A program made the translations under genes and the position numbers. From Acetobacteraceae bacterium (GTDB lineage Bacteria; Pseudomonadota; Alphaproteobacteria; Acetobacterales; Acetobacteraceae), in contig CANJSR010000064.1 in assembly GCA_947476855.1 (NCBI GenBank), positions 1-14,615 of the forward strand: 14,615 nucleotides of DNA, in the 5' to 3' direction. Shown in pieces: positions 7,523 through 14,615 of the stretch; positions within the stretch are counted from its first letter, which is position 1, and each line of letters starts with the position of its first letter. The notes under the pieces were generated by a model. The model made no database searches. It saw only the letters and a list, made by a program, of their open reading frames with translations, and had not been told where the DNA came from.

Positions 7523-7601
7523 CAGTCGTGGGTCCCGGCCCTTCGGCCGGGATGACGACTGTGGGGAAGCCGGGATGACGATGGCGAAGCCCGAATGACG
7601 A
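7523..7601. repeat. REP-like palindrome with three short direct repeats
   Basis: A 39-base imperfect palindrome (7523-7561) has outer arms CAGTCGT/ACGACTG and an inner 8-base stem TCCCGGCC/GGCCGGGA around a CTTC loop. Its right side starts a set of direct repeats. GCCGGGATGACGA occurs at 7546-7558 and again identically at 7569-7581. A third copy with two mismatches (GCCCGAATGACGA) is at 7589-7601. The core GCCGGG(G)ATGACG is also the right end of the element inside queA (2417-2429), which suggests one repeat family. The 174-base gap between cfa and the Nudix gene (7455-7628) holds nothing coding that I can recognise. Confidence 0.65.
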
Positions 7602-7606
7602 TACAG

Positions 7607-7628
7607 GAAAGACCGGTCGCCGCCGGCC
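7607..7628 (-). terminator. Weak possible terminator of the Nudix transcript
   Basis: Read on the minus strand just after the Nudix stop, GGCCGG and CCGGTC can pair around CGGCGA with one G-U pair, followed by a short TTTCC. The stem is short and the T run weak. Confidence 0.25.
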
Positions 7629-8285
7629 CTACTCCATCACCCAGCCCTTGTCCTTCTTCAGCACCGGCGTGTGGATCATGTCGATCCGCTGCTGCTCGGA
7701 CATTTCAAGCCAGACCTGCAACCGTTCCAGCACCCGCCGGGTCGGCACCGCCAGGTCGAGCTCCATCGCCTCCCGCATCCCGAAGTAACGCAGGTTGTCC
7801 AGTTCCCCGTCGCCGCCGAGTTCGCCGCTGACCTCCTCGGCGCTGACGACCAGGAAGCGGGCGTTGTAGCGGATCGGGCTGTTCGGCGGGGTGACCGCGC
7901 GGGCCAGGTACCACAGACCGCTCAGACTCGCGGGTTCGCCGAGCGACAGCCCGGTTTCCTCCAGCAGTTCGCGCGCGGCGGCGATGCCCAGGCCATGGGC
8001 CAGTTTCTCATTCGCCTGTCGGCGGAGATGACGTTCCGTGTGTTCGGCCAGCGGCGTCGCGGCCGGCGTCGACAGATCGGCCGCGTCCACCCGCCCACCC
8101 GGGAACACCAGGCGGTTGGGCATGAACACATGCCGCTTGCCGCGCATGCCCATCAGCATCTCGGCCTCGCCGCGGGCCATCCGATAGACGATCAGGCTGG
8201 CGGCGTGGCGGGCGCGGACGGTCCTGGGGCGCTGCGCCTCGTGCTGGTCGATCAGGGGGGCGTGGCGGATATGATCTTCAGGCAA
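7629..8285 (-). CDS. Nudix hydrolase with a split Nudix box (NUDT19-like layout)
   Basis: A pyrophosphohydrolase of the Nudix fold, 218 residues. The catalytic helix RELLEETGL at 105-113 is intact (Arg105, Glu106, Glu109, Glu110). The preceding part of the box, FPGGRVDAAD at 61-70, is separated from it by an insert of about 30 residues, so the canonical spacing of the 23-residue Nudix box is broken. The same arrangement occurs in NUDT19-type enzymes, which act on CoA and related nucleotides; the substrate here is not determinable. The start is taken as TTG at 8285, overlapping the end of the nitroreductase gene by 8 bases and preceded by AAGGGG. The next in-frame ATG would remove the first beta strand (AASLIVYRM). 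The second half contains LRYFGMREAMELD and VPTRRVLERLQVWL, common in this subgroup. Confidence 0.85.
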   Translation of the reverse strand: MPEDHIRHAPLIDQHEAQRPRTVRARHAASLIVYRMARGEAEMLMGMRGKRHVFMPNRLVFPGGRVDAADLSTPAATPLAEHTERHLRRQANEKLAHGLGIAAARELLEETGLSLGEPASLSGLWYLARAVTPPNSPIRYNARFLVVSAEEVSGELGGDGELDNLRYFGMREAMELDLAVPTRRVLERLQVWLEMSEQQRIDMIHTPVLKKDKGWVME

Positions 8286-9102
8286 GGTCGAACCCCTTGG
8301 TCTTGAGATAGGTGCGGAAGCCGAACCGTTCCGGCACAGAAAGCTGGCGGGCGACGTTCTCGCTCCAGCCCACGCCTTCGCGCGGGGGATGCACGTCGTT
8401 GTTCTTCAGGCCCGACGCCGCGACGGGATCGCGGGCGCGCCGGCGTTCGTCATAGGCCGCGACCTCGGTCGGCAGGGCGCTGTCGTCGTAGCGTTCGCGG
8501 TGCACGACGATCGACTGCGGCAGGCGCATCGAGGTCGGGCGGCGGAAGACGGGCCAGCCGACGCTCAGCCCCGCGACCGGATAGACGCCGTTGGGCAGGC
8601 CCAGCAAAGGCGACACACGTTCGATGTGGGAGCGGACGTAGGAGATCGGGCAGGTGCCGAGGCCCACCGCCTCGGCCGCCGCCATGAACTGCGCCATCGC
8701 AAGCGAGCAATCGACGGCGGTGTTCAGGAACGTGTCCATGTTGTTGTTGGCATGGGGCATGTTGTGCATGTCGCACAGCCGCTGGCCGCGCCGCATGTCG
8801 CCGCACCAGACCAGGAACACGGGCGCGGTGGCGATCCAGTCCATGGTGCCGATCCAGTCGGCGATTTGCTTGATACGGGCTTTGTCGCGCATCACCACGA
8901 CCGAGTATTGCTGCAGGTCCGACTTGGCCGGGGCCGACTGCGCCGCGGCCAGCAGCCCGTCCAGCAGCGGGTCGGGGATGTCCTGGTCGGTATAGCGCCG
9001 CACCACGCGCCGATCGAGTAAGGGCGCGATCGGGTCGGGAACCTCCACATTCGGCATGTCCATGCCATAGCGTGCGTTCAGCAGGGCCTGTCCGTCGGCC
9101 AT
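8278..9102 (-). CDS. Nitroreductase-family FMN-dependent NAD(P)H oxidoreductase (NfsA/FRP-like)
   Basis: A 274-residue flavoprotein that should use NAD(P)H to reduce nitroaromatics, quinones or flavins; its physiological substrate is unknown. Family marks are the FMN-phosphate-binding arginines in RRVVRRYTD at 31-39, SAPAKSDLQQYSVVVM at 56-71 (FMN contacts), GLGTCPISYVR at 147-157, and GLSVGWPVFRRPTSMRLP at 178-195. Those blocks follow the order of the NfsA/FRP branch, with an extended C-terminal tail (about 215-274) rich in charged residues. The ATG at 9102 has GGAGGAG upstream. It shares an 8-base overlap with the following Nudix gene, so they form a coupled two-gene unit. A divergent dehydrogenase gene lies 129 bases away. 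Confidence 0.88.
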   Translation of the reverse strand: MADGQALLNARYGMDMPNVEVPDPIAPLLDRRVVRRYTDQDIPDPLLDGLLAAAQSAPAKSDLQQYSVVVMRDKARIKQIADWIGTMDWIATAPVFLVWCGDMRRGQRLCDMHNMPHANNNMDTFLNTAVDCSLAMAQFMAAAEAVGLGTCPISYVRSHIERVSPLLGLPNGVYPVAGLSVGWPVFRRPTSMRLPQSIVVHRERYDDSALPTEVAAYDERRRARDPVAASGLKNNDVHPPREGVGWSENVARQLSVPERFGFRTYLKTKGFDLA

Positions 9103-9179
9103 GGGGCGTCTCCTCCGTCTTCTCGGGGCCGAGTGTGGCCCGGCTGGCCGGATTGTTGAAGTGGGTCATGCACGCTCTT

Positions 9180-9198
9180 GCGAAGCCCCCCGCTTCGC
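9180..9198 (+). promoter_or_regulatory. Stem-loop in the leader of the Ldh-family gene
   Basis: GCGAAGC and GCTTCGC pair perfectly around five C residues, 33 bases before the ATG at 9232 and in the 129-base gap shared with the divergent nitroreductase gene. It leaves the AGGAG site free. No convincing promoter boxes are visible in the gap. Confidence 0.35.
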
Positions 9199-9231
9199 GC
9201 GACTTTGCGGCAACCCCAACAGGAGACGTCC

Positions 9232-10296
9232 ATGCCCGCCCCCTACGCCAAGCATCACGCCCAGCTCAAGGCCATCCTCGCTTCCTGGGGCATGCCCGAG
9301 GACAATGCCGGGGTCACCGCCGACATTCTCGGCTGGGCCGACCTGCACGGCGTGGACAGCCACGGCATGTCGATGATCCCCGGCTACTATCAGCTCCACA
9401 AGTCCGGCCGAGCGAATGTGAAGGCGCAGCCGAAGATCGTGCGCGAGTCGCCGGTTTCCGCGCTCGTCGATGCCGGCGGTGGGCTCGGCCATGTGCCGTC
9501 GCATTTCGCGATGAACGTGGCGATCGACAAGGCGAAGAAGGTCGGCATGGCGGTCGTGGCCGTGCGGAACTCGGCCCATTTCGGCGCGACCGGCTACTAT
9601 ACGCTGATGGCGGCGAAGGCCGGGCTGATCGGGATGGCCGGGACCTCGGCATCCGGCATCCAGGTGGCGCCGACCGGCGGCAAGCAGGCGCGGCTGGGCA
9701 CCGATCCCTGGTCGTTCGCCGCGCCGTCCGCCGATGGCGTACCCTTCCTGCTGGATATGGCGACGACCACGGTTGCCGCCGGCCGCATCCGCAACAAGGC
9801 GAACGAAAATCTGCCGACGCCGGATGGCTGGGTGTTGGATTCCGAGGGGCGCCCGTCCAACGATCCGCTCGTCGCCAAGGAAAAGGGCGGGTTCCTGACC
9901 TCTCTGGGTGGTTCGCCCGAGAATTCGTCGTACAAGGGCTACGGCCTGTCGGCGATGGTGAACATCCTGGGATCGTGCCTGTCGGGGGCGACGCTGATCA
10001 CCGACCCCGAGCACACCAAGAAGCCGCAGGGCATGGATATCGGCCATTTCTTCATGGCGATCGACCCGGGCCTGTTCCGCGATGATGACGACTTCCAGAA
10101 GGACGTCGCACAGTTCTGCGGCGATCTGCGGGCGACGACGCCGATCGACCCGAGCAAGCCGGTGATGGTCGCCGGCGATCCGCAATGGGCCTATGCGAAG
10201 CAGCGGATGGAGAACGGCATTCCGGTCGGCCCCGGCCTGTTGCAGCAGGTCCGCCAGATCGCGCAGGCCAGCGCGTCGCCCTGGCTGCTGGACTGA
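9232..10296 (+). CDS. Ldh/malate dehydrogenase-type NAD(P)-dependent 2-hydroxyacid oxidoreductase
   Basis: A 354-residue member of the type-2 malate/L-lactate dehydrogenase family (AllD, YbiC, ComC and relatives), unrelated to Rossmann-fold dehydrogenases. Conserved blocks are ADLHGVDSHGMSMIPGYY at 36-53 (His44), the catalytic-region NSAHFGATGYY at 113-123 (His116), TGGKQARLGTDPWSFAAP at 148-165 (the 'GTNP' cofactor loop), LLDMATTTVAAGRI, and SSYKGYGLSAMV at 232-243. Many members have Arg four residues after the motif His; here it is Met48, as in the YbiC-like HGVGMIP version, so the substrate may differ from malate or ureidoglycolate. The ATG at 9232 is preceded by AGGAG at proper distance; an in-frame start at 9178 would add 18 non-family residues. 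It is transcribed alone. Confidence 0.9.
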   Translation: MPAPYAKHHAQLKAILASWGMPEDNAGVTADILGWADLHGVDSHGMSMIPGYYQLHKSGRANVKAQPKIVRESPVSALVDAGGGLGHVPSHFAMNVAIDKAKKVGMAVVAVRNSAHFGATGYYTLMAAKAGLIGMAGTSASGIQVAPTGGKQARLGTDPWSFAAPSADGVPFLLDMATTTVAAGRIRNKANENLPTPDGWVLDSEGRPSNDPLVAKEKGGFLTSLGGSPENSSYKGYGLSAMVNILGSCLSGATLITDPEHTKKPQGMDIGHFFMAIDPGLFRDDDDFQKDVAQFCGDLRATTPIDPSKPVMVAGDPQWAYAKQRMENGIPVGPGLLQQVRQIAQASASPWLLD

Positions 10297-10308
10297 TTGT
10301 TCCTCGGA

Positions 10309-10338
10309 TGGCCGGGGGGCATGCACGCCCTCCGGCCA
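10309..10338. terminator. Strong hairpin between convergent genes
   Basis: A 12-base-pair stem (10309-10320 with 10327-10338, one G-T pair) around ATGCAC fills most of the 49 bases between the Ldh-family stop and the CMD-family stop. Its position and symmetry suit a bidirectional terminator, although T runs are lacking on both sides. Confidence 0.6.
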
Positions 10339-10345
10339 GCGTTGG

Positions 10346-11089
10346 CTATTTGAACACCGCGCTGATCGCGCCCAGCGCGTTCAGGGCGGGCGGGAAGCCG
10401 GTATAGGGCGCGGTCTGGATGATCGCCTCGACGACCTCGGTCTTCGACAGGCCCATGTTCAGCGCCGACTGGCCGAACTTTGCGACCTGTTCCGGCAGAC
10501 GCAGCGCGGTGAAGCCGGCGACCGCGACAAGAGCGCGCTGGCGGCGTTCCAGGCCGGGGCGGAACCAGATCTCCCCATACCCATATTGGATCGCGGTCGG
10601 ATACAGCGCCCCGGTGATCGGGTTGTCGGCCGAGGCATAGCCCTGGCGGGCGCGGTCGCCATGCAGGGCGCCCATCAGTTCCGTGCCGCGGCGGGTCAGT
10701 TCTTCCAGCGACACATCCTCGGGCGGGTCGGCGGGGAAGGGGATGCCGCGTTCGGCGAAGATTTCGGCCGCGAGCGCAAGTGTGTCCTCGGCGGCCGAGA
10801 AGCCGGCATAGAGCGAGGCCTGGACCAGGATTTCCCGGATCGCCTCGGCGCTCAGGCCTAGGTCGAGACCGGCCGCCAGATGCCGGCGCAGCGCCCGCAG
10901 ACGTGGGCCGGTCGCCAGCGCCGCGATGGTGCACAGCATCCGGTCGGCGCGGGCCAGGCCCGGGCGGTTCCAGACGCCGCCGAACACCGGCTCGGTCAGC
11001 AGGTTGGCGAGGCCGCTTGTCTGTTCAGCCGAACCGAACAGGGTCTGGAGCGTGGCCGATCCCTGGGCGCGCAGTTCCTGGCGGGTCAT
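10346..11089 (-). CDS. Tandem-domain carboxymuconolactone decarboxylase (CMD) family protein
   Basis: A 247-residue all-helical protein made of two CMD repeats. Repeat one (about 45-111) reads RADRMLCTIAALATG... then GLSAEAIREILVQASLYAGF. Repeat two (about 180-246) reads RRQRALVAVAGFTAL... then GLSKTEVVEAIIQTAPYTGF. The parallel between the halves is plain. Single-domain relatives include gamma-carboxymuconolactone decarboxylase of the protocatechuate pathway and the AhpD peroxidases. No CxxC is present in either half, so an AhpD-like thiol peroxidase is unlikely. No other protocatechuate genes are nearby, so a pca role is not supported and the substrate is unknown. The ATG at 11089 (MTRQELRAQG) has GGAGGAAA upstream; the longer frame is not family-like. 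Confidence 0.85.
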   Translation of the reverse strand: MTRQELRAQGSATLQTLFGSAEQTSGLANLLTEPVFGGVWNRPGLARADRMLCTIAALATGPRLRALRRHLAAGLDLGLSAEAIREILVQASLYAGFSAAEDTLALAAEIFAERGIPFPADPPEDVSLEELTRRGTELMGALHGDRARQGYASADNPITGALYPTAIQYGYGEIWFRPGLERRQRALVAVAGFTALRLPEQVAKFGQSALNMGLSKTEVVEAIIQTAPYTGFPPALNALGAISAVFK

Positions 11090-11250
11090 GTGGTTTCCTC
11101 CGGTCGCAAGATGTTGCGCTACTGTTTGCGCGAAAGGCGGCGGGAGTCCACCGGGGCGGGGATGCAGGTTGCTATTCCTCCGAGGCAACGGTTCCGCTAC
11201 GATGCAGTCGCTGATTGATGGCTATCCGCGGCGTTTCAAGGTGCGTATTT

Positions 11251-12294
11251 ATGTCTGTTCCCCGGTTTATTGTGCATGTCGGCGCGCATAAGACAGGTAC
11301 AACCTTCCTACAGACCGTTTTCCGGACCTTGGCACCGGCCTTGCGGGAACGGGGGGTGCTGGAGCCCGATACGTGGCATCGACTGCCGCATCAGCCCGGA
11401 CATCATCAACTGCCGATCGACCTGATGGCCGGCGCCGTCGACAGCCTGACGCGGGATTTCGCGGAGATCAAGGAATCTGGATTTTCCGAAATCCTGCTCT
11501 CGGCGGAGGGATTGAGCACGCTGCGTGGCCCGGACGTGGCCCTGCTGGGTTCATTGCTGAAAGGGGCGGAGGTCTCGATCGTCTTCTACTGCAGGCGATG
11601 GTCCGACTACCTTCCGTCGCACTGGCAGACCCTGGTACGGGGCGGCATTGTCGAGACCATGCCCGAGAACCTTCGTCCGCTGTTGCTGGAACCCGCCCGC
11701 TATGCCGCGGTCAATTTCGGGTTGAAGCTCGATGCCTATGCGCGGGTGTTCGGACGGGACCGCATTTCGATCGCGTCGTACAGCAACATCATCGATTCCG
11801 GGATGAACCTCGCGCACCATTTCTTCGAGGCGTTCCTTCCCGCGCACCGGTCGCTGCTGGATGAGCAGCCGGAATCGCTGGCACAGTCGAAGAACAAGTC
11901 GTTGTCGACACCAGAGACCGAGATGATCCGGGGCATCAACGCGCTTGCGCGCAAGCATGGGGAACGGCGCAGCTCCGCTCCCAGCGGTTGGTTCATGCGG
12001 TATGTGGAGGAAGCGGACCGGGAACGGATCGGGAAGATGATCGAGCCGGGACGCCGTGTGATGACCGTGGACGACAAGGCTGCCCGCCTGCGGGCGCTGC
12101 ACGACGCCTTGTTCCGTGAGTGGGGAGATCGCCTGGTGGAACCTCGCCTGGGCGATGGCTTCTTTGAGGCGCGGGTGCGGGAATTGCCGTTCATCAGCCC
12201 AGGCCGGACGGCCGCGCCGGTCGTCGAGCAGGCATTGCTCGGACTATATGATCAATACAGGCGGGATGCCGGGCTGGCGCCTCGCCATGCATGA
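11251..12294 (+). CDS. Sulfotransferase-like P-loop protein
   Basis: A 347-residue protein opening directly with a beta strand and the PAPS-binding loop RFIVHVGAHKTGTTFLQ (GAHKTGTT at 11-18). The second half-site is VFYCRRWSDYLPSHW at 112-125, where Arg and Ser are placed to hold the 3'-phosphate of PAPS; ILLSAEGLS at 81-89 is a typical strand between them. This class is widespread in alphaproteobacteria and usually annotated as sulfotransferase or hypothetical; the acceptor (exopolysaccharide, lipid or small molecule) is unknown. No signal peptide is present. The ATG at 11251 is chosen, with AAGGTG 7 bases upstream; an in-frame ATG at 11215 adds 12 residues ahead of the fold. The first 100 or so bases and the leader look more AT-rich than neighbours. 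It stands alone between oppositely directed genes. Confidence 0.82.
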   Translation: MSVPRFIVHVGAHKTGTTFLQTVFRTLAPALRERGVLEPDTWHRLPHQPGHHQLPIDLMAGAVDSLTRDFAEIKESGFSEILLSAEGLSTLRGPDVALLGSLLKGAEVSIVFYCRRWSDYLPSHWQTLVRGGIVETMPENLRPLLLEPARYAAVNFGLKLDAYARVFGRDRISIASYSNIIDSGMNLAHHFFEAFLPAHRSLLDEQPESLAQSKNKSLSTPETEMIRGINALARKHGERRSSAPSGWFMRYVEEADRERIGKMIEPGRRVMTVDDKAARLRALHDALFREWGDRLVEPRLGDGFFEARVRELPFISPGRTAAPVVEQALLGLYDQYRRDAGLAPRHA

Positions 12295-12320
12295 TCGGGC
12301 GGAACGGCCGTTCCGCCTGA
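12295..12320 (+). terminator. Near-perfect palindrome directly after the sulfotransferase stop
   Basis: GGCGGAACGG followed at once by CCGTTCCGCC (12298-12317) is a perfect 20-base palindrome with no loop spacer, extendable to 12295-12320 with one G-T pair. It begins immediately after the TGA. No T run follows. It could end or protect the sulfotransferase mRNA, or bind a dimeric protein. Confidence 0.45.
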
Positions 12321-12362
12321 CCCGGTGACGGCCGTGGTTCGGAACGCGGCACAGGACGTGTT

Positions 12363-12412
12363 CCAGGTTTCGCCTGGGCAACCGCGCGAGGCAGTCCCCA
12401 GGCGACGGGGAC
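12363..12412 (-). terminator. Two small hairpins after dnaJ
   Basis: On the minus strand just past the dnaJ stop, GTCCCC/GGGGAC (12394-12399 with 12407-12412, seven-base loop) and then CCAGG/CCTGG (12363-12367 with 12373-12377) can fold. Neither has a T run, so termination here is plausible but unproven. Confidence 0.3.
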
Positions 12413-12413
12413 C

Positions 12414-13553
12414 CTAGCTTCTTCCGCCCTCGAAGAAGTCGCGCATGCGGGCGAAGAAGCCTTCGTTCTCCGGGCTGCCCTTGGCGTCCTTGGCGTATTC
12501 CGCCTCGAACTGCTCCAGCAATTCCCGCTGGCGCGGCGTCAAGTCGCGGGGGGTTTCCACCAGGACCTGGATGATCATGTCGCCCCGGGCGCTGCTGCGC
12601 AGGACCGAGAACCCCTTGCCGCGCAGCCGGAACTGATCGCCCGTCTGCGTGCCGGCGGGGATCTTCACCTTCGCCTTGGTGCCATCGATCACCGGCACCT
12701 CGACATCGCCGCCGAGGGACGCCTGGGTCATCCGCAGCGGCACCTGCATCAGCAGATGCGCCTGCTCGCGCTGGAACATCTCATGCGGGCGGACGGCGAC
12801 ATGGACATACAGGTCGCCATTGGGCGCGCCAGCGCCGCCAGCCTCACCTTCGCCCTGCAGGCGGATGCGCGTGCCGTCCTCGACACCGGCGGGGATCGAG
12901 ACCTGCAGCGTCCGTTCCCGCTGCTGCGTGCCGGCGCCGCGGCAGACGCGGCAGGGATTGCGGATCACGCGGCCCTGGCCGCCGCAGGTCGGGCAGGTGC
13001 GCTCGATCAGGAAGAAGCCCTGCTGGGCACGCACCTTGCCGGAGCCCTGGCAGGTGCCGCAGGTATCGTTGCCGCGCGTCTTGTCTTCGGACCCGGTGCC
13101 CTCGCACGCGTCGCATTTCACGCGGGTGGGAACGCGCAGGTTCACCTTCGTGCCGCTGAAGGCCTCGGTCAGGTCGATCTCGACCTGCTGGCGGATATCG
13201 GCCCCGCCGCGCGTGCGGCCGCGGCCGCCGGAGCGTCCCATGAACTCGCCGAACATCTGGTCGAAGATGCCGCCGAGGTCGCCGGCGCCGGAGAAATCGA
13301 AGCCACCGCCGCCGCCCGGGCCGCCCTGTTCGAACGCCGCGTGGCCGTACCGGTCATAGGCGGCGCGCTTCTGGTCGTCCTTGAGGACCTCGTAGGCCTC
13401 GGAGGCTTCCTTGAACTTCGCCTCGGCCGGGGTGTCACCCGGATTACGGTCGGGGTGGTATTTCATCGCGAGCTTGCGGTAGGCCTTCTTCAGGTCATCG
13501 GCGCTGGCTTCGCGGGCGACACCCAATGTCGCGTAGTAGTCTTCCTTGGCCAT
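12414..13553 (-). CDS. dnaJ: Chaperone protein DnaJ (Hsp40)
   Basis: A full-length type I J-protein of 379 residues that delivers unfolded clients to DnaK and stimulates its ATPase. The J domain (about 1-70) contains HPD at 33-35. A Gly/Phe-rich linker follows at about 76-115. The zinc domain has four CxxCxGxG repeats at Cys147/150, Cys165/168, Cys187/190 and Cys201/204, all intact. The C-terminal peptide-binding and dimerisation domains run to RDFFEGGRS. The ATG at 13553 ([12 protein letters not shown]) is the standard start. It follows dnaK on the same strand with a 126-base gap containing a strong hairpin, so it is probably cotranscribed with dnaK; the heat-shock promoter would lie outside the window. 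Confidence 0.98.
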   Translation of the reverse strand: MAKEDYYATLGVAREASADDLKKAYRKLAMKYHPDRNPGDTPAEAKFKEASEAYEVLKDDQKRAAYDRYGHAAFEQGGPGGGGGFDFSGAGDLGGIFDQMFGEFMGRSGGRGRTRGGADIRQQVEIDLTEAFSGTKVNLRVPTRVKCDACEGTGSEDKTRGNDTCGTCQGSGKVRAQQGFFLIERTCPTCGGQGRVIRNPCRVCRGAGTQQRERTLQVSIPAGVEDGTRIRLQGEGEAGGAGAPNGDLYVHVAVRPHEMFQREQAHLLMQVPLRMTQASLGGDVEVPVIDGTKAKVKIPAGTQTGDQFRLRGKGFSVLRSSARGDMIIQVLVETPRDLTPRQRELLEQFEAEYAKDAKGSPENEGFFARMRDFFEGGRS

Positions 13554-13622
13554 CTCAGCCTCTTGGCTCTGGCATCGGCGGGCATGGATGGCCCCTGCGC
13601 CGCCGATACACCCTACATGGTT

Positions 13623-13652
13623 CGCGCCCGGCTTCGGGGAAGCACGGGCGCG
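13623..13652 (-). promoter_or_regulatory. Strong hairpin between dnaK and dnaJ
   Basis: CGCGCCCG (13623-13630) pairs with CGGGCGCG (13645-13652), continued by GCTTC/GAAGC (13631-13635 with 13639-13643) around GGG, with one bulged A. This gives a 13-base-pair stem 28 bases after the dnaK stop. There is no T run on the transcribed strand. It may partly terminate transcription or stabilise the dnaK mRNA end, giving more DnaK than DnaJ. Confidence 0.5.
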
Positions 13653-13679
13653 ATCGCGTCATCGAACCGACCGACCTGG

Positions 13680-14615
<936 letters not shown>

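Noticed and set aside
7523..7601. Three short direct repeats considered as a small CRISPR array.
   Set aside because: The units are only 13 bases with 7-10 bases between them and lie in a palindrome; no cas genes are present.
9166..10326. A 386-codon minus-strand open frame opposite the Ldh-family gene.
   Set aside because: It is an antisense shadow; the plus-strand frame has clear family motifs and a proper ribosome-binding site.

Overview
The window is a dense, roughly 65-70 % GC stretch of bacterial chromosome. Gene content and protein style fit an alphaproteobacterium, probably Rhodospirillales and perhaps Acetobacteraceae. The placement is inferred from GC content, the compact dnaK-dnaJ pair, the HKTGTT-type sulfotransferase and the GTCATCCC-type palindromic repeats; no rRNA is present to confirm it. 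There are fourteen genes, twelve complete and two cut by the window edges (queF at the left, dnaK at the right). I see no tRNA, rRNA, CRISPR array, insertion sequence or prophage. No stretch above about 175 bases lacks a gene.

Left block (1-3535, minus strand): a tightly packed, partly translationally coupled operon read right to left: VOC-fold protein, VUT-family membrane protein, queA, tgt, queF (partial). The last three are consecutive enzymes of queuosine tRNA modification. QueF makes preQ1, Tgt puts it into tRNA position 34, and QueA adds the epoxycyclopentanediol from S-adenosylmethionine. The VUT (YhhQ-type) protein is the expected importer of queuine or precursors. The VOC protein has no known place in the pathway. 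queA carries an in-frame palindromic repeat that adds a surface-type loop to the protein. This is the most unusual thing in the window.

Middle (3662-7454): a corA magnesium channel gene and a macrodomain (ADP-ribose) hydrolase gene form a two-gene plus-strand unit. The macrodomain gene converges on a PhyH-type dioxygenase gene with overlapping stop codons. Divergent from the dioxygenase is a cyclopropane fatty acid synthase. Its 174-base downstream gap holds hairpins and three short direct repeats that resemble the queA element.

Right-middle (7629-11089): a Nudix hydrolase and a nitroreductase overlap on the minus strand. Divergent from them is an Ldh/malate-type dehydrogenase. A tandem-domain carboxymuconolactone-decarboxylase-like gene then converges on the dehydrogenase with a strong shared hairpin between them. 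These look like general redox and metabolite housekeeping genes, not one pathway.

Right end (11251-14615): a stand-alone sulfotransferase gene converges on the dnaK-dnaJ chaperone operon. dnaJ is complete, and dnaK has only its C-terminal half in the window.

Most of the window is ordinary core genome. The points worth a second look are the repeat inside queA and its relatives after cfa, the VOC/VUT genes coupled to queuosine synthesis, and an inverted repeat abutting the corA ribosome-binding site.
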